The translations under genes were made by a program, and so were the position numbers. Positions 27,301 to 33,419 of a DNA stretch of 64,000 bases are shown in pieces. Each line of letters opens with the position of its first letter. Position 1 is the first letter of the stretch. The stretch covers positions 62,001 to 126,000 of the forward strand of contig NZ_JAJQJI010000002.1 of assembly GCF_021213805.1 (NCBI RefSeq), in the 5' to 3' direction. Origin of the DNA: Mycobacterium sp. MYCO198283. Its GTDB lineage: Bacteria > Actinomycetota > Actinomycetes > Mycobacteriales > Mycobacteriaceae. Below the pieces are notes generated by a model. That model saw nothing but the letters and a program-made list of their open reading frames with translations, was not told where the DNA came from and did no database searches.

Positions 27301-27429
27301 CAGCGTGCTCTTGCCGGTGCCCGGCCCGCCGACGACGCGGTGGGTGCCGCGCAGCGCCGGATCGAACAACGCGCGGACCGGCGGATCCCAGCTGCGGGGT
27401 GGCGGTGCGGCGACGGGGGAAGCGGACAT
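24307..27429 (-). CDS. adnA: AdnA, helicase-nuclease subunit with Fe-S cluster
   Basis: 1040 residues from ATG 27429. The motor part carries VVGGPGTGKSTLLLD (Walker A), LLLVDDAQQLDPQA (divergent Walker B, DDAQ rather than DExQ), VIAGDPTQAVFGFRG and VTLTSVHGALGREWDTV. The nuclease domain shows GRLDRLERDAQGR and VIVDVKTGKTP. Cysteines in LVDCPLRW and in KGCTHCPMRTGC near the C-terminus form the [4Fe-4S] staple seen in AddB/AdnA-type nucleases. It forms the heterodimer with AdnB, in the same operon with a 4-nt overlap. Divergent from the alpha/beta hydrolase gene. Confidence 0.96.
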   Translation of the reverse strand: MSASPVAAPPPRSWDPPVRALFDPALRGTHRVVGGPGTGKSTLLLDIAAARLGAGTDPGSVLLLTGSARQSARLRGALSAAVLGGGVNVVTEPLVRSVHSYAFAVLRRAAHRNGDPPPRLVTAAEQDAVIRELLATEEEQAAWPATLRPALRTAGFAAALRELLARCAERGIDDVELRRIGLRAGQPMWVAAARFARQYEQIMLLRAAVGTAAPQATVPALGAAELVGGALEALAVDPDLLAAERARLALLLVDDAQQLDPQAALLVRTLAAGRDAPTVIAGDPTQAVFGFRGADARLLAEPGALVLSRSHRCAPAIAAAVSAVAARLPRSAPGRHIDGTGEAGAVGTRLAATPQAEAAIVADALRRAHLVDGVPWSELAVVVRSVPRAAAVLPRALAAAGIPVITPPPPAAGHPAVEALLTVLRATLDGLTADQAVSLVTGPLGRVDPVTLRQLHRALRRARAADGPRDIGALLVAALTDDPGAVPAAAALRRLRGVLGAAGRSAATGDDPRYTLWLAWQRSGLQRRWLTTAGRGGAAGAAADQALDAVTALFDVAEQYVSRTAGATLRGLLDHVEQLSLTTPVGEPAAVPDAVTLTSVHGALGREWDTVVVAGLQDGLWPNVAPRGGILATQRLLDLLDGVDDAAVSDRAPLLAEERRLLVAALGRARRRVLVTAVDSDAGEQPLLPSAFFTELAALVGREDAPPPVEPAPRVLAPVPVVGRLRAVVCAPAGAVDDAQRARAATQLARLAAAGVPGADPSSWYGSRPVSTCEPLRDADEVVPLSPSTLQTLVDCPLRWLVERHGGSDRRDVRSALGTVLHALVADGGRSEQQLLAELESVWDAMPFDAAWYARHELTRHQAMLSTFAQWWAQTRHELTEVGREIDVDGVLHDPDGALPDVRVRGRLDRLERDAQGRLVIVDVKTGKTPATKDEAQRHAQLALYQLAVAAGLLPDGDIPGGGRLVYVAKPSATGATERHQDPLTPETAAAWRRQVHAAAAASLGPQFTARVNKGCTHCPMRTGCPAHAGTAAAGDGESA

Positions 27430-27473
27430 GCCGGTATGACACCACCGGGGTCCGACATGTCGGTTCCGGCTGG

Positions 27474-27479
27474 CAGGAT
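27474..27479 (+). promoter_or_regulatory. -10 box (CAGGAT) for leaderless hydrolase gene
   Basis: CAGGAT is followed by 7 nt and GTG 27487. The in-frame ATG at 27457 lies upstream of the predicted transcript. Confidence 0.4.
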
Positions 27480-27486
27480 CACCACC

Positions 27487-28269
27487 GTGACCAGCGATCT
27501 GCACGTGTACCGCTACGGACCGGACGAGCCGGTACGGGTGCTGGCCCTGCACGGGCTGACCGGCCACGGGCGCCGCTGGGAGCCGTTCGCCGAGCAGCAG
27601 CTGCCCGGAATCGGTGTCGCCGCACCGGATCTGCTCGGGCACGGCCGGTCGTCGTGGTCGGCGCCGTGGACCATCGACGCCAACGTCGCAGCGCTCGCGG
27701 CGCTGCTGCGCGGTGCGGCCGACGGCGCGGTCGTGGTGGTGGGCCACTCGTTCGGCGGCGCGGTGGCGCTGCACCTGGCGGCGGCCCATCCAGAGCTGGT
27801 GCGCGCGCTGGTGCTGCTGGATCCGGCGGTCGGTCTGGACGGGGACCGGATGCGCCGGCTCGCCGAGCAGACGCTCGCCAGCCCCGACTACGCCGACCGG
27901 GCCGAGGCGCGGGCCGACAAGCTGGCCGGCTCCTGGAGCGAGGTCGACGGCGCGCTGCTGGACGCCGAACTCGACGAGCACCTGGTCGACTGGCCGGGCG
28001 GCCGCGTCGGCTGGCGGATGTCGCTGCCGGCCGTCATCGCCTACTGGAGCGAACTCGCGCGGCCGGTCGTCGTTCCGACGGTGTCGGTGCCGACCACCGT
28101 GTTGCGGGCGGCCAAGGTGCAGCCGCCGTACGCCACCGACGCGCTGCTCGACGCGCTGCGCCGGCGGCTCGGCGAGGCGCTGGAGGTCCGCGAGCTGGAT
28201 TGTGACCACATGGTGCCGCTGGCCCGGCCCGACGAGTCGGGCGCGGCGGTGCGCCGCCACCTGACCTGA
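27487..28269 (+). CDS. lipV: Alpha/beta hydrolase (lipV-like, Rv3203 orthologue)
   Basis: 260 residues from GTG 27487. The oxyanion segment LHGLTGHGRRW, the nucleophile elbow GHSFGG (Ser88), and the late LDCDHMVPLARP with the catalytic histidine are all present, giving a complete serine hydrolase fold. No signal peptide is seen, so the enzyme is probably cytoplasmic or peripheral. In M. tuberculosis the gene is called lipV, a putative lipase; the natural substrate is not known. The next gene starts 5 nt after the stop, on the same strand, indicating one transcript with the alkyltransferase-like protein. Confidence 0.85.
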   Translation: MTSDLHVYRYGPDEPVRVLALHGLTGHGRRWEPFAEQQLPGIGVAAPDLLGHGRSSWSAPWTIDANVAALAALLRGAADGAVVVVGHSFGGAVALHLAAAHPELVRALVLLDPAVGLDGDRMRRLAEQTLASPDYADRAEARADKLAGSWSEVDGALLDAELDEHLVDWPGGRVGWRMSLPAVIAYWSELARPVVVPTVSVPTTVLRAAKVQPPYATDALLDALRRRLGEALEVRELDCDHMVPLARPDESGAAVRRHLT

Positions 28270-28274
28270 CCGCC

Positions 28275-28571
28275 GTGGCGCCCATCACCGACGACCAGGT
28301 CGAGCGGGTGCGGGCGCTGGTGGCCGCCATCCCACCCGGGCGGGTGTCCACCTACGGCGACATCGCCGACGCGGCGGCACTGTCGAGCCCCCGCATCGTC
28401 GGCTGGATCATGCGCACGGACTCCTCGGACCTGCCGTGGCACCGGGTGATCACCGCGACGGGCCGGCCCGCGCCGCACCTGGCGACCCGCCAGCTCGCGG
28501 CGCTGCGGGCCGAGGGCGTGCTCGCGGTCGACGGCCGAGTGGACCTCACCGCGGTGCGGCACCGGTTCTAA
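28275..28571 (+). CDS. Alkyltransferase-like protein (ATL)
   Basis: 98 residues. It matches the DNA-binding C-terminal half of O6-alkylguanine-DNA alkyltransferases: IPPGRVSTYGDIADAA and SSPRIVGWIMR are the minor-groove and arginine-finger regions. The active-site PCHR is replaced by PWHR (Trp55), which defines ATLs. Family knowledge: ATLs cannot remove alkyl groups but bind O6-alkylguanine tightly, bend DNA and channel the lesion into nucleotide excision repair. This fits neighbours adnAB and uvrD2 in the same repair-rich segment. Its last 4 nt overlap the tail of the convergent chelatase gene. Confidence 0.92.
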   Translation: MAPITDDQVERVRALVAAIPPGRVSTYGDIADAAALSSPRIVGWIMRTDSSDLPWHRVITATGRPAPHLATRQLAALRAEGVLAVDGRVDLTAVRHRF

Positions 28572-29239
28572 CGAACCGCCGGCACCCGGGTGAACCGCGA
28601 GACGACCAGCTCGACGAGCCGCGGATGCCCGGCCAGCGGGGCGGCCACCCCGGTGGCGCCGCAGGACGCCAACCGGTCGTGGAACAGCCCGGGGGCCAGC
28701 AGATATGACGCGACGAACACCCGGTCGTGCTCGCGACGCAGCCCGGCGACCACGTCGGCCACCCGCGGCTTCCCGGTCGCGACGTAGCCGACCGCCACCG
28801 GACCCACCCGACGCGCCAGCAGGTCTGCGGCGGCGGCGACGTCACGGCGCGCGCGCGGATCTGACGACCCCGCCGCGGCCAGCACCACCGCGTCGCCCGG
28901 ACGCCGGCCGGCGTCGGCCAGCCGAGCCGCCATGACGTCGGCCAGCACCGGATCCGGTCCCAGCGGCGCGGTGACGGTGACGGCGGGGTGACCGCTGCGG
29001 GCGACGTGGGCGGGGAGGTCGGTGTGCACGTGGTAGCCGGCCGCGAGGAAGGCCGGCACCACGACCGCCGGGCCGTCGACCGTCGCGAGCACCTCGCTCG
29101 GGCTGGGGCCGAGTACGTCGACGAACGCCGTCCGCACCGGCCCGATGTGGGCGCTGACGGCGTCGGCGAGCGCGCCCACGGCGGCCACGCCGACGGCCGA
29201 GCGCGTGCCGTGCGCCACGAGCAGCGGCGCGGCGGTCAT
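28568..29239 (-). CDS. Sirohydrochlorin chelatase (CbiX/SirB type)
   Basis: 223 residues; ATG 29239 overlaps the nnaR stop (ATGA). Two similar halves are visible: LLVAHGTRS near the N-terminus with PAFLAAGYHVHTDLP, and VASYLLAPGLFHDRL in the second half. The histidines bind the metal ion in class II chelatases. The enzyme inserts Fe (or Co) into sirohydrochlorin. Its place at the end of the nirB-nirD-nnaR operon indicates the iron version: it finishes siroheme, the cofactor of the NirB nitrite reductase. A cobalamin role is less likely, as no other cob gene is near. Confidence 0.9.
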   Translation of the reverse strand: MTAAPLLVAHGTRSAVGVAAVGALADAVSAHIGPVRTAFVDVLGPSPSEVLATVDGPAVVVPAFLAAGYHVHTDLPAHVARSGHPAVTVTAPLGPDPVLADVMAARLADAGRRPGDAVVLAAAGSSDPRARRDVAAAADLLARRVGPVAVGYVATGKPRVADVVAGLRREHDRVFVASYLLAPGLFHDRLASCGATGVAAPLAGHPRLVELVVSRFTRVPAVR

Positions 29240-30384
29240 GGCAGCTGCGCCGGGTCGAGAGCCAACCGATAACCGCGTTTGACGACGGTCGCGATGATCC
29301 CGGGCGCGCCAAGCGCCGACCGCAGCCGTGCCATCGCCGTTTCGACGGCGTGCGTGTCGCCGCCGCCGCCGGGCAGCTCGGCCAGGAGCCGTTCCCGCGA
29401 CACCACCCGGCCGGGGTGGACGAGCAGCCGGCGCAGCAGCGCCATGCCGGTGGGCGGCACCGGGCGGAACTCGCCGTCGACGATGACGCCGCCGCCGCGC
29501 ACGCTCACGGAGTGTCCACCGGCGACGTACACCGGTGCGCGGGCCGGTAATTCGTCGGTGAGGAGCCGGGCGAGCGCGCCGAGGCGGTACCGCTCGGGGT
29601 GCACGGCCGGGATGCCGAGCCGCTGCAGCGGGGAGGCGGTGACCGGCCCGACGCACGCGGCCAGCACCCGGCCGCGCAGCGCGGCCGCGAACTCGTCGAA
29701 CGCGCCGAGCGCCTTGGCCCGCTGCAGCACCGACGCGACGGCCGGTGCGCTGGTGAAGCTGACGGCGTCGAGTTCGGCGGCGACGGTCATGCCGATGAGC
29801 CGGTCGACCGGGGCGAGGTCGGCGGGCGTGCGCCACCGGTAGACGGGCACCCGCGTCACCGAGGCGCCGGCCGCGGCGAGCGCCTCACAGATGTCGGCGT
29901 CGGGCTCCCACTCACTGGCCGCGCCGTGCAGCTGCACCGCGACGCGCAGCCCGGCGGCACCGTCGTCGAGGAGCCGCGCCAGCACCTCGGCCGACGCCTC
30001 CGACTCGGGGCTCCACTCCTCGCTCAGGCCCGCCTGCCGCACCGCGCCGCGGGCCTTGGGGCCGCGGGCCAGGATGCGCACCCCGGCGAGCGCTTTGATC
30101 AGGTCGTCGGCGAGCGCCCAGCCGTGCGCCGCCTCGATCCAGCCGCGGAAGCCGATGCCGGTGGTCACCACCACCACGTCGGGTGGCGACGCGATCAACG
30201 CCGCGGTGACGCGCCGCAGCTCGTCGTCGTCGACCAGCGGGATGATGCGGATCGACGGGGCGTGCACCACCTCCGCGCCCCGCCGCTGCAGCAGCGAGAT
30301 CAGCTCCTCGGCCCGCCGCGCCGCCGTCACCCCCACCGTGAAACCGGACAGCGGCTCAGGTCGCTCGGATCTCAACGCACTCAC
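29236..30384 (-). CDS. nnaR: NnaR-like HemD/response-regulator fusion
   Basis: 382 residues. Residues 1-270 form a uroporphyrinogen-III synthase-like (HemD) domain (GFTVGVTAARRAEELISLLQ, VSFTSAPAVASVLQRA). The last ~100 are an OmpR/PhoB-type winged helix: RPVPPTGMALLRRLLVHPG, VVSRERLLAELPGG, HAVETAMARLRSALG, TVVKRGYRL. There is no receiver domain. In Streptomyces and M. smegmatis such proteins (NnaR) act with GlnR to activate nitrate and nitrite assimilation genes. Location inside the nirBD operon supports this. Whether the HemD half senses a tetrapyrrole or nitrogen signal is not known. GTG 30384 overlaps nirD by 29 nt. Confidence 0.9.
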   Translation of the reverse strand: MSALRSERPEPLSGFTVGVTAARRAEELISLLQRRGAEVVHAPSIRIIPLVDDDELRRVTAALIASPPDVVVVTTGIGFRGWIEAAHGWALADDLIKALAGVRILARGPKARGAVRQAGLSEEWSPESEASAEVLARLLDDGAAGLRVAVQLHGAASEWEPDADICEALAAAGASVTRVPVYRWRTPADLAPVDRLIGMTVAAELDAVSFTSAPAVASVLQRAKALGAFDEFAAALRGRVLAACVGPVTASPLQRLGIPAVHPERYRLGALARLLTDELPARAPVYVAGGHSVSVRGGGVIVDGEFRPVPPTGMALLRRLLVHPGRVVSRERLLAELPGGGGDTHAVETAMARLRSALGAPGIIATVVKRGYRLALDPAQLP

Positions 30385-30721
30385 CTGCCACCCGGACGTC
30401 GAACACCGGCAGGGCCACCGCCTCGTCGTCGAGGCAGCGGCCGTCGACCAGCGAGAACACCTGCTTGCCCAGCGGCGAGGCGACGGTGGGTTCGCCGCCG
30501 CGATCGCCGGTGAGGCCGCGCGACATCACCGCGGCGCGCCCGAACGGGTCGATATTGCCGACGGCCGCCAGGCCGCCGTCGGGCAGCAGGAACAGCGCGG
30601 CCTGCTGCCCGTCGGGCAGCAGCACCGCCGCGCCGCGGCCCGGTATGAGCGCGGACAGCGCGCAGGCGGCCACCCAGCCGGTGTCGCAGACGCTCGTCCG
30701 CGGTTCAGCGATCACAGTCAT
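30356..30721 (-). CDS. nirD: Nitrite reductase small subunit NirD
   Basis: 121 residues; ATG 30721 follows AAGGAG by 8 nt. The fold is Rieske-like (VCDTGWVAACALSALIPGRGAAVLL; GNIDPFGRAAVMSRGL; SPLGKQVFSLVDGRCLDDE) but the Cys/His ligands of a Rieske cluster are missing, which is normal for NirD. It partners NirB in cytoplasmic NAD(P)H-dependent reduction of nitrite to ammonium. It lies 52 nt after nirB and overlaps nnaR. Confidence 0.93.
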   Translation of the reverse strand: MTVIAEPRTSVCDTGWVAACALSALIPGRGAAVLLPDGQQAALFLLPDGGLAAVGNIDPFGRAAVMSRGLTGDRGGEPTVASPLGKQVFSLVDGRCLDDEAVALPVFDVRVAGECVEIRAT

Positions 30722-30773
30722 GGTCGTGCTCCTTCCCGTCCTGCTTTGGTACGCCCGTCGTGTTTCACGGTCG

Positions 30774-33320
30774 TTACCTGACGCTTTCGGCCGCGTCACC
30801 GTCGCGCGCCGGGATGGCCGGCGTCGGCAGCAGCACCGGGACCTTGCGCGGGCCGGCGTCGTCGAAGGCCACCGTCGGGTCGGCCACGTCGGGCGCGTTG
30901 ACGAACGACACGAATCGGGCGAGTTTGCGTTCGTCGGCGAGCACGCCGGCCCACTCGTCGGTGTAGCCGTCCACGTGACGGGCCATGGCCTCGTCGAGTT
31001 CGGCGGCGATGCCCAGCGCGTCGTCGCAGACCACCGCCCGGATGTGGTCGAGGCCGCCGTCGATGGTCTCCTGCCACACCGCGGTGCGCTGCAGCCGGTC
31101 GGCGGTGCGCACGTAGAACATCAGGTAGCGGTCGATGTAGCGGACCAGCGTGTCGCTGTCGAGGTCGCCGGCCAGCAGCTGCGCGTGTTTCGGGGTGGCG
31201 CCGCCGTTGCCGCCGACGTAGAGGTTCCAGCCCTTCTCGGTGGCGATGACCCCGACGTCCTTGCCGCGGGCCTCGGCGCACTCGCGCTGACAGCCCGACA
31301 CCCCGAGCTTGATCTTGTGCGGCGCCCGCAGGCCGCGGTACCGCAGCTCGAGCGCGACGGCCATGGCCACCGAGTCCTGCACGCCGTAGCGGCACCACGA
31401 CGAGCCGACACAGCTCTTCACGGTGCGCAGCGCCTTGCCGTAGGCGTGGCCGGACTCCATGCCGGCGTCGACGAGGCGCCGCCAGATGAGCGGCAGCTGC
31501 TCCACGCGGGCGCCGAACAGGTCGATGCGCTGCCCGCCGGTGATCTTGGTGTAGAGCCCGAAGTCGCGCGCCACCTCCCCGATCGCGATCAGCTTCTCCG
31601 GCGTGATCTCGCCGCCGGGTAGCCGCGGCACCACCGAATAGGTGCCGTTGCGCTGGATGTTCGCCAGGAACTGGTCGTTGGTGTCCTGCAGCGCGACGGT
31701 CTCGTCGTCGAGGATGTGGTCCGACGACGTGGACGCCAGGATCGACGCGACGGCGGGTTTGCACACGTCGCAGCCGGTGCCGGTGCCGTAGGCGGCGATG
31801 AGCTCCGAAAACCGCCGGGTACCGGTGGCGCGCACGATCTGGAACAGCTCGGCGCGCGACTGCGAGAAGTGCTCGCACAGCGCCTTGGACTGGGCGACGC
31901 CGTGCGCCGCCAGCAGCCGCTTGAGCATCGGCACGCAGCTGCCGCACGACGTGCCCGCGCTCGTGCACGCCTTGAGCGCCGGCACGTCGGTGGCGCCGGC
32001 CGCCACCGCGTCGCCGATGGCGCCCTTGGTCACCGCGTTGCAGGAGCAGATCTGCACGTCGTCGGGCAGTGCCTCCAGGCCGACCGCCGCGCCCGCCGGG
32101 GCGATCAGCGACGCCGGGTCGGCGGGCAGCGGCCGGCCCACCAGCGGCCGCAGTGTGCCGTAGGCCGACGCGTCGCCGACCAGCACACCGCCGAGCAGCA
32201 CCGCGGCGTCGTCGGAGACCACCAGCTTCGCGTAGGTGCCGCGGGTGGCGTCGTTGAGCACCACCTCCAGCGCCCCGGGGGTGGTGGCGTGCGCGTCGCC
32301 GAAGCTCGCGACGTCCACGCCGAGCAGCTTGAGCTTGGTGGACAGGTCGGCGCCCGGGAACTCCGCCGAGCCGCCCAAGAGCCGGTCGGCGACCACTTCG
32401 GCGGTCGCGTACCCCGGCGCGACCAGCCCGTAGCAGCGACCCTCCACCGCCGCGACCTCGCCGATCGCGTAGATGTGCGGGTCGCGGGTGCAGCAGCTGG
32501 CGTCGGTGAGCACGCCGCCGCGCTCGCCGGTGTCCAGGCCGCAGTCGCGGGCCAGCTCGTCGCGGGGCCGCACCCCGGCCGAGAACACCACCAGCGAGGC
32601 GTCGATGCCCGTGCCGTCGGACAGCGTGACGGCCAGGCCGCGGTCGGCCGGGTCGATGCGGGTGGTGGACACCCCGGTGTGCACGTGCAGGCCCAACTCG
32701 CGCACCAGCCCGGCGAGCACCGCGCCGCCGCCGGCGTCGACCTGCAGCGGCATGAGCCGCGGCGCGAATTCGACGATGTGGGGGGTGACGCCCAACAGGC
32801 GCAGCGCGTTGGCGGCCTCCAACCCCAGGAGCCCGCCGCCGACCACCACGCCGACCGGCTCCGGCCCGGCGTCGCGCGCCGCGGCGCGGATGCCGTCGAG
32901 GTCGTCGAGGGTGCGGTAGACGAAACACCCGGCCAGGTCGGCGCCGGGCACCGGCGGCACGAACGGATAGGAGCCGGTGGCCAGCACCAGCGCGTCGTAG
33001 GCGATGCGGTCGCCGCTCGACGTGGTGACCTCACGGCGGTCGCGGTCGATCGCGACGGCCCGCTCGCCGAGGCGCAGCAGCACCGCGTCGTCGCCGGCGT
33101 AGTCGTTACCGGGCAGCGCCAGTGCGGCGCGGTCCCAGCTCTCCACGTACGACGACAGCGCAACCCGGTCGTAGGCGGGTGCGGTTTCCTCACCGAGAAT
33201 CACCACGCGCCACCGGTTCTCGACGTCCCGGTCGCGCAGCGCCTCGACGAAGCGGTGCGCCACCATGCCGTGGCCGACGACAACAACGGTGCGCTGGGAA
33301 GCGGGGTGCAACAGGGGCAT
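30774..33320 (-). CDS. nirB: Assimilatory nitrite reductase large subunit NirB
   Basis: 848 residues. Domains in order: FAD/NAD(P)H oxidoreductase (VVVVGHGMVAHR; VVVGGGLLGLEAANAL), a BFD-type [2Fe-2S] region with CSC and CGSC pairs (QICSCNAVTKG, TSAGTSCGSCVPML), then the nitrite/sulfite reductase half with siroheme-[4Fe-4S] cysteines in KSCVGSSWCRYG and SGCQREC. It reduces nitrite to ammonium with six electrons in the cytoplasm. ATG 33320 is chosen because a TACCGT -10 box lies 7 nt upstream; the in-frame GTG at 33329 overlaps that box. It heads the operon nirB-nirD-nnaR-chelatase. Confidence 0.95.
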   Translation of the reverse strand: MPLLHPASQRTVVVVGHGMVAHRFVEALRDRDVENRWRVVILGEETAPAYDRVALSSYVESWDRAALALPGNDYAGDDAVLLRLGERAVAIDRDRREVTTSSGDRIAYDALVLATGSYPFVPPVPGADLAGCFVYRTLDDLDGIRAAARDAGPEPVGVVVGGGLLGLEAANALRLLGVTPHIVEFAPRLMPLQVDAGGGAVLAGLVRELGLHVHTGVSTTRIDPADRGLAVTLSDGTGIDASLVVFSAGVRPRDELARDCGLDTGERGGVLTDASCCTRDPHIYAIGEVAAVEGRCYGLVAPGYATAEVVADRLLGGSAEFPGADLSTKLKLLGVDVASFGDAHATTPGALEVVLNDATRGTYAKLVVSDDAAVLLGGVLVGDASAYGTLRPLVGRPLPADPASLIAPAGAAVGLEALPDDVQICSCNAVTKGAIGDAVAAGATDVPALKACTSAGTSCGSCVPMLKRLLAAHGVAQSKALCEHFSQSRAELFQIVRATGTRRFSELIAAYGTGTGCDVCKPAVASILASTSSDHILDDETVALQDTNDQFLANIQRNGTYSVVPRLPGGEITPEKLIAIGEVARDFGLYTKITGGQRIDLFGARVEQLPLIWRRLVDAGMESGHAYGKALRTVKSCVGSSWCRYGVQDSVAMAVALELRYRGLRAPHKIKLGVSGCQRECAEARGKDVGVIATEKGWNLYVGGNGGATPKHAQLLAGDLDSDTLVRYIDRYLMFYVRTADRLQRTAVWQETIDGGLDHIRAVVCDDALGIAAELDEAMARHVDGYTDEWAGVLADERKLARFVSFVNAPDVADPTVAFDDAGPRKVPVLLPTPAIPARDGDAAESVR

Positions 33321-33327
33321 GGGCGTC

Positions 33328-33333
33328 ACGGTA
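33328..33333 (-). promoter_or_regulatory. -10 box (TACCGT) of the nirB operon
   Basis: On the minus strand TACCGT is followed by 7 nt and ATG 33320, predicting a leaderless nirB mRNA. Confidence 0.5.
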
Positions 33334-33375
33334 GGAAGGCGCTGTTGCGCCGACGCTGCCCGCGGCTCACCCCGG

Positions 33376-33392
33376 TGTCACAACCTGCTCAC
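33376..33392. promoter_or_regulatory. Possible GlnR/NnaR box (AC-n9-AC)
   Basis: GTGTCAC-AACCTG-CTCAC has the AC-n9-AC spacing (33380-81 and 33391-92) of actinobacterial GlnR sites, and GTCAC fits the left half-site well; the right half is weaker. It would be centred about 66 nt before the predicted nirB start, a normal activator position. The motif is short and may be chance. Confidence 0.35.
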
Positions 33393-33419
33393 ACGCGTCA
33401 CCGGCGCGCTGTGAGGCGG

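Noticed and set aside
21167..28269. Very long plus-strand frames opposite adnB and adnA (over 1100 codons each)
   Set aside because: Same mirror effect; only the last part of the second (from 27487) is a real gene, the alpha/beta hydrolase.
33321..33329. GTG 33329 as nirB start
   Set aside because: It overlaps the predicted -10 box and would lie upstream of the transcript.
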